Shown here: piece after piece, positions 1-7,585 of the stretch
Layout: each line of letters opens with the position of its first letter
Position numbering within the stretch: the first letter of the stretch is position 1
The notes under the pieces: generated by a model
What the model was told of the DNA's origin: nothing
What the model saw: only the letters and a program-made list of their open reading frames with translations
Databases searched by the model: none
Position numbers and translations under genes: made by a program
Origin: a virus
Strand: one strand, 5' to 3'
IMG/VR virus record: IMGVR_UViG_3300025138_000322
Coordinates: 1 to 25,113 of that record
Length of the DNA: 25,113 nt

Positions 1-324
1 GATCATATTCAAGAAAAAGCAGATAGAGTTAATTCAATTCAGGAAGATGAAAACCTTAGTGAATTAATTGATAAAGCTAAAATGAAACAAATGCAGAGAG
101 AAATTAAAGATTTGGAAAGAAAGAAAACTAAAATGGAAAGAATCTACGAAAAATCTTGTGGTAAAAAATATGCTAAAAAAGAAATGGTAGATGAAGTAGA
201 AGAATTAGATGAAATGGATGCTGTAAGCTTTAATGATAAAAATAACCCCACTCGTGGCGCTGCAGGTGAAAGAGATCCTAAAAAAGTAGGACAATCAACT
301 TCTGCATATTCTGTAAATAAGTAA
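1..324 (+). CDS. Partial small charged protein upstream of the prohead protease
   Basis: The reading frame is open from the first base of the window, so the 5' end is missing; an internal ATG at 82 is probably not the true start. The visible 107 residues are rich in Lys, Glu and Asp. A likely helical or coiled-coil stretch (about residues 15-55) is followed by an acidic segment and a flexible Gly/Pro-containing tail. The gene ends one base before the protease start. In T4 the portal gene and small prohead-core genes (67, 68) precede gene 21, so a core protein or the C-terminus of a larger head protein is plausible from position alone. I do not recognise the family. Confidence 0.7.
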   Translation, partial: DHIQEKADRVNSIQEDENLSELIDKAKMKQMQREIKDLERKKTKMERIYEKSCGKKYAKKEMVDEVEELDEMDAVSFNDKNNPTRGAAGERDPKKVGQSTSAYSVNK

Positions 325-325
325 T

Positions 326-934
326 ATGAGCAAAAAGCTATTAATAGAAACTCACACTGTAAAAATATCCTCTTCTCAACTAACTGAAAACGTTAGTAAG
401 GAAAGTGGAAATCTTTTAGTTGAAGGTATTTTAGCTACGGCTGAGGTAAAAAATGGTAATGGTCGTTATTATTCTAAAGATTTATGGGATCGTGAAATGG
501 ACAAATATAATGAACTTATTGAGCAACGTCGTTCAATGGGGGAATTAGACCATCCTGAATCTACTGTAATTAACCTAAAAAATGTATCACATCTAATATC
601 AGAATATTGGTGGGATGGAGATAATGTAATGGGTAAAATAGAAATATTACCAACACCATCAGGAAATATACTTAAAGAATTAATTAAGAGTGGTATTACT
701 GTAGGTGTATCTTCTCGTGGTATGGGTTCATTAGAAGAAAATAGAGAAGGTGTATTAGAAGTTCAAGATGATTTTGAATTATTATGTTGGGATTTTGTTT
801 CAACACCATCAAACCCGGGTTCATATATGCATACCTTAAATGAAGGTAAAAATATAGTTACATATGATTACTCAAATGTAAATAAAGTAGTACATGAAAT
901 TCTTTGCTCAAAAGGAAATTGTCCTATTTTTTAA
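326..934 (+). CDS. 21: Prohead core protease, gp21-like
   Basis: This 202-residue protein (T4 gp21 is about 212) resembles the T4-type prohead protease, which matures the capsid by cleaving scaffold and head proteins inside the prohead. The N-terminal part has the strand GNLLVEGILATAEVKNGNGR. The motif GELDHPE carries the likely catalytic His at residue 76. GVSSRGMGS carries the likely nucleophile Ser at 129 or 130. The later CWDFVSTPSNPG segment is also typical of the family. The gene sits directly upstream of scaffold and capsid genes, as in T4. Its start is one base after the previous stop, which suggests translational coupling. The assignment rests on motifs, length and context together. 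Confidence 0.92.
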   Translation: MSKKLLIETHTVKISSSQLTENVSKESGNLLVEGILATAEVKNGNGRYYSKDLWDREMDKYNELIEQRRSMGELDHPESTVINLKNVSHLISEYWWDGDNVMGKIEILPTPSGNILKELIKSGITVGVSSRGMGSLEENREGVLEVQDDFELLCWDFVSTPSNPGSYMHTLNEGKNIVTYDYSNVNKVVHEILCSKGNCPIF

Positions 935-969
935 TTTTTACTTAATCTGCATATACGTATAACCGCAAT

Positions 970-995
970 GTGTCATGAATACTTAGATATGACAC
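970..995 (+). other. Hairpin between protease and scaffold genes
   Basis: A perfect 7-bp inverted repeat, GTGTCAT and ATGACAC, is separated by 12 nt. It lies in the 127-nt gap before the scaffold gene. No T-run follows, so it is not an obvious terminator; it could be an RNA-processing or translation-control element. Confidence 0.45.
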
Positions 996-1016
996 CGATA
1001 TAAAAATATTCCCTAT

Positions 1017-1036
1017 TACGATTCCTAATAATCGTA
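1017..1036 (+). other. Second hairpin before the scaffold gene
   Basis: TACGATT and AATCGTA form a 7-bp stem around a 6-nt loop (CCTAAT). The stem ends about 25 nt before the scaffold start codon and is followed by an A-run and then TTTT. Together with the hairpin at 970-995 it makes this leader unusually structured for the window. Confidence 0.45.
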
Positions 1037-1061
1037 TTTCACAAAAAAAAATTTTGAGATT

Positions 1062-2147
1062 ATGACAAATAATAATTTGTTAAAAGAAGCAATTGCTGAT
1101 GCTAAAGCTGTTAAAGAAACTGCTATAGCAAATGCTAAACTTGCTCTAGAAGAGGCTTTTACACCTCATCTTAAATCTATGCTTTCTGCAAAATTAGAAG
1201 AAATGGACAAAGAAGACGTTGACGAAGGATACGATAAGTATGAAGAAGACGACGTTAAAGAAGAAATGGATCCTAAAGATGACATGAAAGAAGAAAAAGA
1301 AGAGATGGATGAAGCTAAAGAAGAGCTTGATGAAATTAACCTAGACGAATTACTTGCTGAACTTGAATTGGATGAAAATGCTCGTACAGACGCTGAAGAA
1401 GAAGGCTACAAAGACGGTATGAAGGACGAAAAAGAGGACTTGAAAGAGGACGAACGTACGGATGCTGAGGAAGAAGGCTATTTAGATGGCGAAAAAGACG
1501 AGAAAGAAGACATGGATGATGATATGGACGAGGAAATTGACCTTGAAGATATGTCAGAAGATGACTTAAAAGGATTCATTGAGGATGTTATTAAAGATTT
1601 AGTAACAGACGGAACAATTGAAGCAGGCGAAGATTTCGAAGAGGAAGAAATGGAAATGATGGATGTGGAAGATGTTGAAGATGTAGATGTTGATATAGAA
1701 ATCGACGAAGCAAAAGACATGGATAAAGGCGAAAAAGGTACTGGAAACGAGGATGGAGACAAAGATGACTCTAAAGTTGAGAAAGAAACCGAAAAAATGA
1801 GATTTAAAGAAGCATTAGATGAAATCGAAGCTCTTAAAGTTGAATTGAATGAAGTAAACCTTTTAAATGCTAAACTTCTTTACACTAACAAAGTTTTTAA
1901 ATCTAAAAACTTAACTGAAGACAAAAAAGTTAAAGTGCTTAAAGCATTTGATAAAGCGTCAACAGTAAAAGAAGCAAAAGTTATTTTTGAAACATTAAAC
2001 GAAGGTTTAATATCAAAAACAGAAGTTAAAGTAAGACCACAAGGTAGTGCTTCTAAAGCAACTGGAACAATAACTGAAGCTAAAAAACCAATTATTGAAA
2101 GTAATGATGTATACAATCGTATGCGTAAACTTGCTGGATTAATTTAA
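1062..2147 (+). CDS. 22: Prohead core scaffolding protein, gp22-like
   Basis: This 361-residue, extremely acidic protein lies between the protease and capsid genes, the position of the T4 scaffold gene 22. It would form the internal core around which capsid protein assembles and then be degraded by the prohead protease. Residues 1-45 are an Ala/Lys-rich helix. Residues 46-245 are dominated by Asp, Glu and Lys and include a 24-residue tandem repeat at 107-154. Residues 245-320 look like a helical coiled-coil domain (LNAKLLYTNKVF and STVKEAKVIFETLNEG are typical of gp22-type proteins). The C-terminus, YNRMRKLAGLI, is a short conserved tail. It is longer than T4 gp22 (about 269), mostly through the acidic middle. 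The gp22 call rests on composition, the C-terminal domain and synteny. Confidence 0.85.
   Translation: MTNNNLLKEAIADAKAVKETAIANAKLALEEAFTPHLKSMLSAKLEEMDKEDVDEGYDKYEEDDVKEEMDPKDDMKEEKEEMDEAKEELDEINLDELLAELELDENARTDAEEEGYKDGMKDEKEDLKEDERTDAEEEGYLDGEKDEKEDMDDDMDEEIDLEDMSEDDLKGFIEDVIKDLVTDGTIEAGEDFEEEEMEMMDVEDVEDVDVDIEIDEAKDMDKGEKGTGNEDGDKDDSKVEKETEKMRFKEALDEIEALKVELNEVNLLNAKLLYTNKVFKSKNLTEDKKVKVLKAFDKASTVKEAKVIFETLNEGLISKTEVKVRPQGSASKATGTITEAKKPIIESNDVYNRMRKLAGLI
1380..1523 (+). repeat. Tandem 24-residue repeat in the scaffold gene
   Basis: Two consecutive 72-nt units encode residues 107-130 and 131-154. Each contains RTDAEEEGY followed by a DGxKDEKED segment. The copies have diverged at the nucleotide level. 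Confidence 0.8.
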
Positions 2148-2185
2148 AAAAAACAATTAATTAACCCTATTAAAACTTAAAAAAA

Positions 2186-3889
2186 ATGAGCTTAAATTCT
2201 CTTTTAGAAAGCGCAAACCCATATCAGTCTTTACAGTCTGATGCGGCTAGATTAGCTAGCAAATGGGAAAAAACAGGTTTATTAGAAGGTTTACAAGGTT
2301 CCCATAAAAATAACATGGGTATGATTCTTGAAAATCAAGCTAAACAACTTGTAGTAGAAACTTCACAAACAGGTGGAGGTGCTGCTTCCACAGGTACATT
2401 CCAAAGTCAAAACCAAGTTAATGTTGGTGGACAATGGGCAGGTGTCGCTCTTCCGTTAGTACGTAAAGTATTCGGACAGATTGCTGCACAAGAATTTGTA
2501 TCTGTACAACCAATGAACTTGCCTTCTGGGCTAGTATTTTACCTAGATTTCCAATATGGAAATAATAAATCTCCATTTGGAGCTGGTCAATCATTATATG
2601 GTAATAAAATTGACGATACTACATTTGGTAACACAAATGAAGGTGGTCTTTATGGATCAGGTAGATTTGGATATTCTATTCAAAGTACATCATCAGCTGT
2701 ATTAGTTGGTAGTGGTAATGCAGGAGTTTCTTCTGTAGCTGGATGGTCAGATGTTGATTTTGATTCTGAGTATTCTGCATCAGCTGTAGCTGGTCAACTT
2801 TACAAAATTGCAATTGATTCTGCATCATTCGGATTCGGAGATTTCGAAGCAGTTAAATCATGGCAATATTTTTCAGGTTCTAACACTGCTGAAGGTGTTT
2901 TAACTGGAAGTGCTGGTATTCAATACTCTGCATTCACTAAATATAGTGCATCAAAAGTAGTATTTATTGTACCTAGTTCTTCATTCCCAACACCAACTAC
3001 TAGTGGATCTGCACAAGTTGTATATAACTTACAACCAACAGACCAATTTAGAGGTGATTTTGAAGCAGGAACAACACAACCTAATACTAAGTATAATGAT
3101 CAATCAGGAGCTAATTGCTGCCCAGATCAAACAATTCCAGAGATTAACATTCAAATGCAATCTATGGCTATCGTTGCAAAAACACGTAAGCTAAAAGCTG
3201 TATGGACTCCTGAGTTCGCACAGGATTTGAATGCATACCATGCTTTGGATGCTGAAGCTGAATTAACTTCTATCCTAAGTGAGTACATTTCATTAGAAAT
3301 TGACTTAGAAATCTTGGGCATGTTAATTGATTCTGCTGCTGCAGGAACAGAAAACTGGTCTGCTGTAAACAACCAAGCTATCACAGGTGGCGGAAATGGT
3401 ACTGTTTCAGATCTTGGATTCTATAATTCTCAAGGACAATGGTTCCAAACATTAGGAACTAAAATCCAAAAATTAAGTAACATTATTCACCAGAAAACAC
3501 TGAGAGGTGGAGCTAACTTTATGGTAGTTTCTCCAACAGTTGCTACGATCCTAGAATCAATTCCAGGATTTGCTGCAGATTCTGATGGTGATGCTGCTAA
3601 AATGAGCTATGCGTTTGGTGTACAAAAAGTTGGTAGTTTAAATACTCGCCAAAAAGTATACAAAAACCCTTACATGACTGCTAACCAAATCCTATTAGGA
3701 TATAGAGGTACACAGTTCTTGGAAAGTGGTGCTGTATTTGCTCCATACATTCCGTTAATTATGACTCCACTTGTATACGATCCAGATACTTTCGTACCAA
3801 GAAAAGGTCTATTAACTAGATATGCTAAGAAAATGGTTCGTCCAGAATTTTATGGATTAATCAATGTATCAGGTTTAAATACTCTATAA
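2186..3889 (+). CDS. 23: Major capsid protein, gp23
   Basis: This 567-residue protein is the T4-type major head protein (T4 gp23 is 521). The N-terminal NPYQSLQSDAARLASKWEKT region and the following GQWAGVALPLVRKVFGQIAAQEFVSVQPM are family hallmarks. So is the C-terminal run from NPYMTANQILLGYRG to FVPRKGLLTRYAKKMVRPEFYG. The prohead protease normally removes the N-terminal peptide after a Glu; LVVE at residues 55-58, before TSQTGGG, sits close to the equivalent of T4 Glu65. A Ser/Gly/Ala-rich segment around residues 150-290 is longer than in T4 and may form a surface insertion. The gene follows the scaffold gene by 38 nt and is closed by a strong terminator, as expected for a highly expressed product. 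Confidence 0.97.
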   Translation: MSLNSLLESANPYQSLQSDAARLASKWEKTGLLEGLQGSHKNNMGMILENQAKQLVVETSQTGGGAASTGTFQSQNQVNVGGQWAGVALPLVRKVFGQIAAQEFVSVQPMNLPSGLVFYLDFQYGNNKSPFGAGQSLYGNKIDDTTFGNTNEGGLYGSGRFGYSIQSTSSAVLVGSGNAGVSSVAGWSDVDFDSEYSASAVAGQLYKIAIDSASFGFGDFEAVKSWQYFSGSNTAEGVLTGSAGIQYSAFTKYSASKVVFIVPSSSFPTPTTSGSAQVVYNLQPTDQFRGDFEAGTTQPNTKYNDQSGANCCPDQTIPEINIQMQSMAIVAKTRKLKAVWTPEFAQDLNAYHALDAEAELTSILSEYISLEIDLEILGMLIDSAAAGTENWSAVNNQAITGGGNGTVSDLGFYNSQGQWFQTLGTKIQKLSNIIHQKTLRGGANFMVVSPTVATILESIPGFAADSDGDAAKMSYAFGVQKVGSLNTRQKVYKNPYMTANQILLGYRGTQFLESGAVFAPYIPLIMTPLVYDPDTFVPRKGLLTRYAKKMVRPEFYGLINVSGLNTL

Positions 3890-3917
3890 TTAGATATTTA
3901 ACTTTTCTTAATAAATT

Positions 3918-3943
3918 AACCCGGCTTTATGCCGGGTTTTTTT
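3918..3943 (+). terminator. Rho-independent terminator after the capsid gene
   Basis: AACCCGGC and GCCGGGTT form a perfect 8-bp stem around the loop TTTAT and run into a stretch of seven T. This GC-rich stem stands out in an AT-rich genome and ends the head block 28 nt after the capsid stop codon. Confidence 0.93.
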
Positions 3944-3952
3944 ATATTTTTC

Positions 3953-3968
3953 ATATGTATAATAAAAT
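3953..3968 (+). promoter_or_regulatory. Recurrent late-promoter-like element before phoH
   Basis: ATATGTATAATAAAAT lies just after the capsid terminator, so it is well placed to restart transcription. It is a one-base variant of the element found before many genes here. The phoH start codon is 117 nt downstream, much further than at the other copies, leaving an unusually long leader in which I see no gene. Confidence 0.5.
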
Positions 3969-4085
3969 GCGTTATACACAAACTATATTTATCTCATTAT
4001 ATAGCTATATTCAAATTTTACTGTTTTTTAACGTATTTACAACGGTTACAATCACTGATAACATAACCCATAATTTCAAGAATCG

Positions 4086-4823
4086 ATGGCAAGTAAACCC
4101 CATACGGACGACATATATCGTCCTAAAAGAATTCCTAAAAACCCAATTAAGTTTAAACTCCAACTTAATGAAGAACAAAAATTAGCAAAAAAACTTATCT
4201 TAGAAAATACTATTACACTTCTAGGAGGAGGAGCTGGTAGTGGAAAAACATTATTAGCATGTAATGTTGCATTAGATGGTTTATTAAGAAGACAGTATGA
4301 TAAAATTATTATAACCCGACCTACTGTATCAAAAGAAGAAATTGGATTTTTGCCTGGTGATTTAAGAGAAAAAATGGATCCTTGGGTTCAACCTATATAT
4401 CAAAATTTTTACCAATTATATGATAAAGTTAAAGTTGAAAAACTTATTGAAGATGGTAAAATAGAAATAGTACCTGTATCCTTTATGAGAGGTAGAACTT
4501 TTTTAGATTCTATGATTATAGTAGATGAAGCTCAAAATGTTACCCACCAACAGATGGAAATGATTACTTCACGTATTGGTTTAAGAAGTAAAATGATGGT
4601 ATGTGGTGATTCACATCAAACAGATTTAAAGAAAAAATCAGATTCAGGTTTTAAATTTTTATATACAGCTGCAAGAAAAATAAAAAATCTAGAAGCAATT
4701 ACATTAATTACTAACCATAGAAATGAAATTGTTGAAGATTTATTAGAATATTATAATGAAGCTATAGATAAAGGAGTAAGTATTACTACTTCTGGTTCAT
4801 ATATTTATAATAATAGAAACTAA
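4086..4823 (+). CDS. phoH: PhoH-like P-loop ATPase
   Basis: This 245-residue protein has the PhoH fold. The Walker A motif GGGAGSGKT is at residues 47-55. The Walker B region IIVDEAQN is at 144-151. Between them lie the PhoH-typical ITRPTV and LPGDLREKMDPW segments, and CGDSHQTDL follows. PhoH proteins are RNA/DNA-associated ATPases that are very common in marine phages; their role in infection is unsettled, with phosphate stress and RNA metabolism both proposed. The short N-terminus lacks the extra domains of bacterial PhoH. Start: the ATG at 4086 is the first in frame and directly precedes a basic linker. The 3' end overlaps a copy of the recurrent AT-rich element. Confidence 0.95.
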   Translation: MASKPHTDDIYRPKRIPKNPIKFKLQLNEEQKLAKKLILENTITLLGGGAGSGKTLLACNVALDGLLRRQYDKIIITRPTVSKEEIGFLPGDLREKMDPWVQPIYQNFYQLYDKVKVEKLIEDGKIEIVPVSFMRGRTFLDSMIIVDEAQNVTHQQMEMITSRIGLRSKMMVCGDSHQTDLKKKSDSGFKFLYTAARKIKNLEAITLITNHRNEIVEDLLEYYNEAIDKGVSITTSGSYIYNNRN

Positions 4824-4827
4824 TATC

Positions 4828-4843
4828 ATATTTATAATAAAAT
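4828..4843 (+). promoter_or_regulatory. Recurrent late-promoter-like element, tandem copies
   Basis: ATATTTATAATAAAAT lies between the phoH stop and the next start codon, 6 nt upstream of the ATG. A partial second copy (ATATTTATAATAAT) lies at 4801-4814, inside the end of phoH. Matching copies stand before many other genes in this window. Confidence 0.6.
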
Positions 4844-4849
4844 CATACT

Positions 4850-5392
4850 ATGGCAATATGTAACCCAACTGGTTCTTTAACAGTCACTATTTCAGAAAAT
4901 ATAACTTTACCTAATGGTAACATTGAAAATGCAATAAATAGTGTTGTTATTAAAGATGTACATCAAATAGTTAGAAGAATAGACACAATATCCTATGAAT
5001 GGGAAAATAATGGAGTTGAAATTTTAAGATTTGTTGAAAATGAAGAATCTCAAACTGCGGGGTCATTTGTTAGAGATACAGTTAAATATTTAAGGTTTAC
5101 AAATTTAGATAAAACAAATTATTTATCTTTATATTTAATACAAGATAGCCCAGATTCATATTCTCCTAATACCCAAAATTTAGGATCAGGTGATGAAGGT
5201 ATATTTAAATTAGATCCTGGTAAATCTATGATATTATCAAATGCACAATTTGAAAGTAGCAATTATTATGATTATGTTGTTGAAGGATATGTAGATATGC
5301 AATATTATTCATCCTTTGCTTCATTAACACAAATAAAAGCTAAAGCTCATACTGCAGATGTGCAAATTGAGTATCTTGTAGGTTCTTCTTAA
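4850..5392 (+). CDS. Unknown protein, possible virion component
   Basis: This 180-residue protein has no motif that I recognise. It alternates short hydrophobic and polar segments, as in a beta-rich fold, and has no signal peptide or membrane segment. The C-terminal half contains many Tyr, Ser and Asn residues. It has its own late-promoter-like element 6 nt upstream. It lies between phoH and the neck genes, so a structural or decoration role is plausible, but this is only position and composition. Confidence 0.7.
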   Translation: MAICNPTGSLTVTISENITLPNGNIENAINSVVIKDVHQIVRRIDTISYEWENNGVEILRFVENEESQTAGSFVRDTVKYLRFTNLDKTNYLSLYLIQDSPDSYSPNTQNLGSGDEGIFKLDPGKSMILSNAQFESSNYYDYVVEGYVDMQYYSSFASLTQIKAKAHTADVQIEYLVGSS

Positions 5393-5407
5393 TATTTATA
5401 ACAAAAT
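5392..5407 (+). promoter_or_regulatory. Recurrent late-promoter-like element
   Basis: ATATTTATAACAAAAT begins on the last base of the preceding stop codon and ends 14 nt before the next ATG. It belongs to the same family as the copies at 4828, 5834, 16377, 22948 and 24585. Confidence 0.6.
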
Positions 5408-5421
5408 AAATTAAATAAAAA

Positions 5422-5775
5422 ATGGCATTAACTTATAGAACAGGTTCAGATGGTAAAGGATCAGCTTTAACAATTGAAGAATTAGATAATAACTTTAGAT
5501 ATTTTACGGGATCACATTCTGTAACTGGTAGTTTTGAAGTATCCGGAAGTATAATAATTACAGGTTCATTAAATATATTAGGATCTATTACAACAACTGA
5601 AGATACAAATCTTACAGGTTCATTTACTGGATCATTTGATGGTGTATTTACTGGATCAATAGATGGAACTAATTTTAACATAAATAACCTTCCAACATCA
5701 GAACCTGCTGTATCAGGTCAATTATGGTTATCAGGTAGTTTCTCAAACTCTAAATATTTAATGGTAAGAGATTAA
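5422..5775 (+). CDS. Small fibre-like virion protein with TGSF/TGS repeats
   Basis: This 117-residue protein starts with a compact module (KGSALTIEELDNNFRYFTGS). A string of short strands each ending in TGS or GSF follows (about residues 30-80), and then a C-terminal segment with PAVSGQLWLSGS. Regular short strands rich in Thr, Gly and Ser are typical of beta-structured tail-fibre or fibre-associated proteins, and similar TGS-rich stretches occur in the fibre-like gene at 8573. I infer a structural role; no specific family is recognised. Confidence 0.75.
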   Translation: MALTYRTGSDGKGSALTIEELDNNFRYFTGSHSVTGSFEVSGSIIITGSLNILGSITTTEDTNLTGSFTGSFDGVFTGSIDGTNFNINNLPTSEPAVSGQLWLSGSFSNSKYLMVRD

Positions 5776-5804
5776 TGTATATTTAAACATATAAATAAAA
5801 TCAT

Positions 5805-5832
5805 AGGGGACTCAATTTGAGTCCTCTTTTTT
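5805..5832 (+). terminator. Rho-independent terminator before the neck genes
   Basis: A 9-bp stem (one G-U pair) pairs the AGGGGACTC side with GAGTCCTCT around the loop AATTT and is followed by six T in a row. An exact T4-like TATAAATA occurs on the + strand just upstream at 5790-5797, but a transcript starting there would run straight into this hairpin. Confidence 0.9.
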
Positions 5833-5833
5833 C

Positions 5834-5849
5834 ATATTTATAATAAAAC
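5834..5849 (+). promoter_or_regulatory. Recurrent late-promoter-like element before the neck genes
   Basis: ATATTTATAATAAAAC starts right after the terminator T-run and ends 10 nt before the gp13-like start codon. Terminator followed at once by this element marks it as a likely new transcription start for the neck genes. Confidence 0.65.
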
Positions 5850-5859
5850 TAATTAGATT

Positions 5860-7053
5860 ATGAATGTACCAATATATGATGGTAGACCTCTTTGGAATCC
5901 CAACGCATTACCTTTTGGGTTTTATAACCAATACCATGACTTTCAAGTTGATTGTGTTAAAGTAGCTGAATTTGTAACTACTCGATTAGGTTACCCTTTA
6001 GTTGATATTGAATTACAATCCGGATCTATTTTTACTGCTTTTGAAGAGGCAATAACAGTATATGGAAATGAATTATGGGCTTACCTTACCAGAGATAATT
6101 TATTAACTTTAGAAGGATTTAAAGTTGAAGATTTTGTTTTTTTAAATGATAGTATTATAACTCCTAATTTAGAACCTATTATTAGGATGTCTGAACAATA
6201 TGGAGCTGAAGCAGGTACAGGAGGTAATGTTCCATGGTATAAAGATTCAATTCCTTTAACGGCTAGTAAACAAGATTATGATTTAAAAGAATGGGCTGTA
6301 GAAAAAGGAATAACAGGTAGTATTAGAATTCAAAGAGTATTCTTTCAACCACCTATTCCAGCATCTCAAAGGTTTTTATCTCCTTATGATGGTTGGGGAT
6401 TTGGAGGAGGAGTAGCTGCAGGAATAACTGAACTAGGTGGATTCGGTGGTGGTACAGGATTTTTAATGATGCCACTTAGCTACGATATGCAAGTTATCCA
6501 AGCTATTGAAATGAATGAAATGGTTAGAATGTCTAACTACAGCTTTGAAATGCATAATAATGTATTAAGAGTATTTCCAATTCCTGGTAGTTTTGAAGGA
6601 TATGATGAATGGCAAGAAGAAGATTGTGAAGTAGGTTGTGGTAATATGTGGTTTGAATATAGTAAAGTAAATGATGCTATAAGTGGAAGTGTAAACCCTG
6701 CTTGTGGTATGGTTAGTAATGTTTCTAATATACCTTATACTAATCCAAATTATGATTTAATTAATTCAATTGGTAGACAATGGATTTTTGAATATACTTT
6801 AGCTTTATGTAAAGAAATATTAGGATATGTAAGAGGAAAATACGGTACAATCCCTATACCAAATGCTGATATAACATTAAATCAAGCAGATTTATTAGGA
6901 GCAGCAACCGCTGAAAAAACTGCATTATTAGAAAGATTAAGAGCATATTTTGATGAGACTTCCCGTGCTAATTTATTAGCCCGAAGAGCAAATGAAAAAG
7001 AAAGTAGAGATAAAGAATTAGAAGGAGTTCCAACATTTATTTATATAGGATAA
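5860..7053 (+). CDS. 13: Neck protein, gp13-like
   Basis: This 397-residue protein is probably the T4-type neck protein that closes the filled head and joins it to the tail. Near the N-terminus, LQSGSIFTAFEEAITVYGNELW is typical of the family. Near the C-terminus, LCKEILGYVRGKYGTIPIPN, followed by an acidic helical tail, matches the conserved end of gp13-type proteins. The middle (about residues 175-260) has a Gly-rich stretch and YSFEMHNNVLRVFPIPGS. It is longer than T4 gp13 (309). The next two genes look like gp14 and gp15, so synteny supports the call. The start is the first ATG after a terminator and promoter-like element. Confidence 0.78.
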   Translation: MNVPIYDGRPLWNPNALPFGFYNQYHDFQVDCVKVAEFVTTRLGYPLVDIELQSGSIFTAFEEAITVYGNELWAYLTRDNLLTLEGFKVEDFVFLNDSIITPNLEPIIRMSEQYGAEAGTGGNVPWYKDSIPLTASKQDYDLKEWAVEKGITGSIRIQRVFFQPPIPASQRFLSPYDGWGFGGGVAAGITELGGFGGGTGFLMMPLSYDMQVIQAIEMNEMVRMSNYSFEMHNNVLRVFPIPGSFEGYDEWQEEDCEVGCGNMWFEYSKVNDAISGSVNPACGMVSNVSNIPYTNPNYDLINSIGRQWIFEYTLALCKEILGYVRGKYGTIPIPNADITLNQADLLGAATAEKTALLERLRAYFDETSRANLLARRANEKESRDKELEGVPTFIYIG

Positions 7054-7054
7054 T

Positions 7055-7585
7055 ATGGCAATGTACACAGGACTTAGGGATGTATCTCTCCTAAGAAAAT
7101 TAAATAGAGAATTAATGGGTAATATTGTTACCCAACAATGTGCTATATATCAATTTAAACTAGAAGAAACTAAAGTTAATATTTATGGTGAAGCAGCTGG
7201 TGAAAAATTTTATAATGGTCCCTTTTTATTTAATGTTCTAATAAATAGGCAAGACCAGGCTTATGGGGAAGATGAAGAAGGAATTCAATTTTCTCAGGGT
7301 ATTGATTTTTATTTTTTAAGAGACGATTTAAAAGTTGCAAATTTAAATCCTGAAGTTGGTGATATAATTTTATATCAAGAAGGATACTATGGGGTACAAA
7401 GTACAATTGCTAACCAATACTGGGGAGGAAAAAATCCTTCTTATCCTAATAATAATTATGATGGTACTCCAAACCCTTTAAACCCCGGTTTAGATCAATT
7501 TGGAGAAAATATATCAATTTTAGTATCAACATATTATATTCCAGCTGATAAAGTTGCAATATCTCCTTATAAAGAAAGATTTTAA
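7055..7585 (+). CDS. 14: Neck protein, gp14-like
   Basis: This 176-residue protein starts one base after the gp13-like stop and ends on the first base of the gp15-like start codon. KLNRELMGNIVTQQCAIYQF and EETKVNIYGEAAGEKFY resemble the conserved N-terminal region of the T4 neck protein gp14, which joins gp13 at the head-tail connector. It is shorter than T4 gp14 (256), and the C-terminal half (a Tyr/Asn/Pro-rich loop near 125-150) is not something I can match. The call rests on these motifs and on its position between gp13 and gp15. Confidence 0.65.
   Translation: MAMYTGLRDVSLLRKLNRELMGNIVTQQCAIYQFKLEETKVNIYGEAAGEKFYNGPFLFNVLINRQDQAYGEDEEGIQFSQGIDFYFLRDDLKVANLNPEVGDIILYQEGYYGVQSTIANQYWGGKNPSYPNNNYDGTPNPLNPGLDQFGENISILVSTYYIPADKVAISPYKERF

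Noticed and set aside
1478-1762. Minus-strand Ser-rich open frame opposite the scaffold gene
   Set aside because: It arises from the GAA/GAT-rich codons of the acidic scaffold protein; poly-Ser composition and no leader.
3955-4185. A 76-codon plus-strand frame between the capsid terminator and phoH
   Set aside because: It overlaps phoH by 100 nt in another frame, begins inside the promoter-like element, and its translation is a random-looking AT-rich sequence.
5790-5797. Exact TATAAATA on the + strand after the 117-residue gene
   Set aside because: A transcript from it would enter the terminator at 5805 within a few bases, so it is more likely chance or a relic of the recurrent element.
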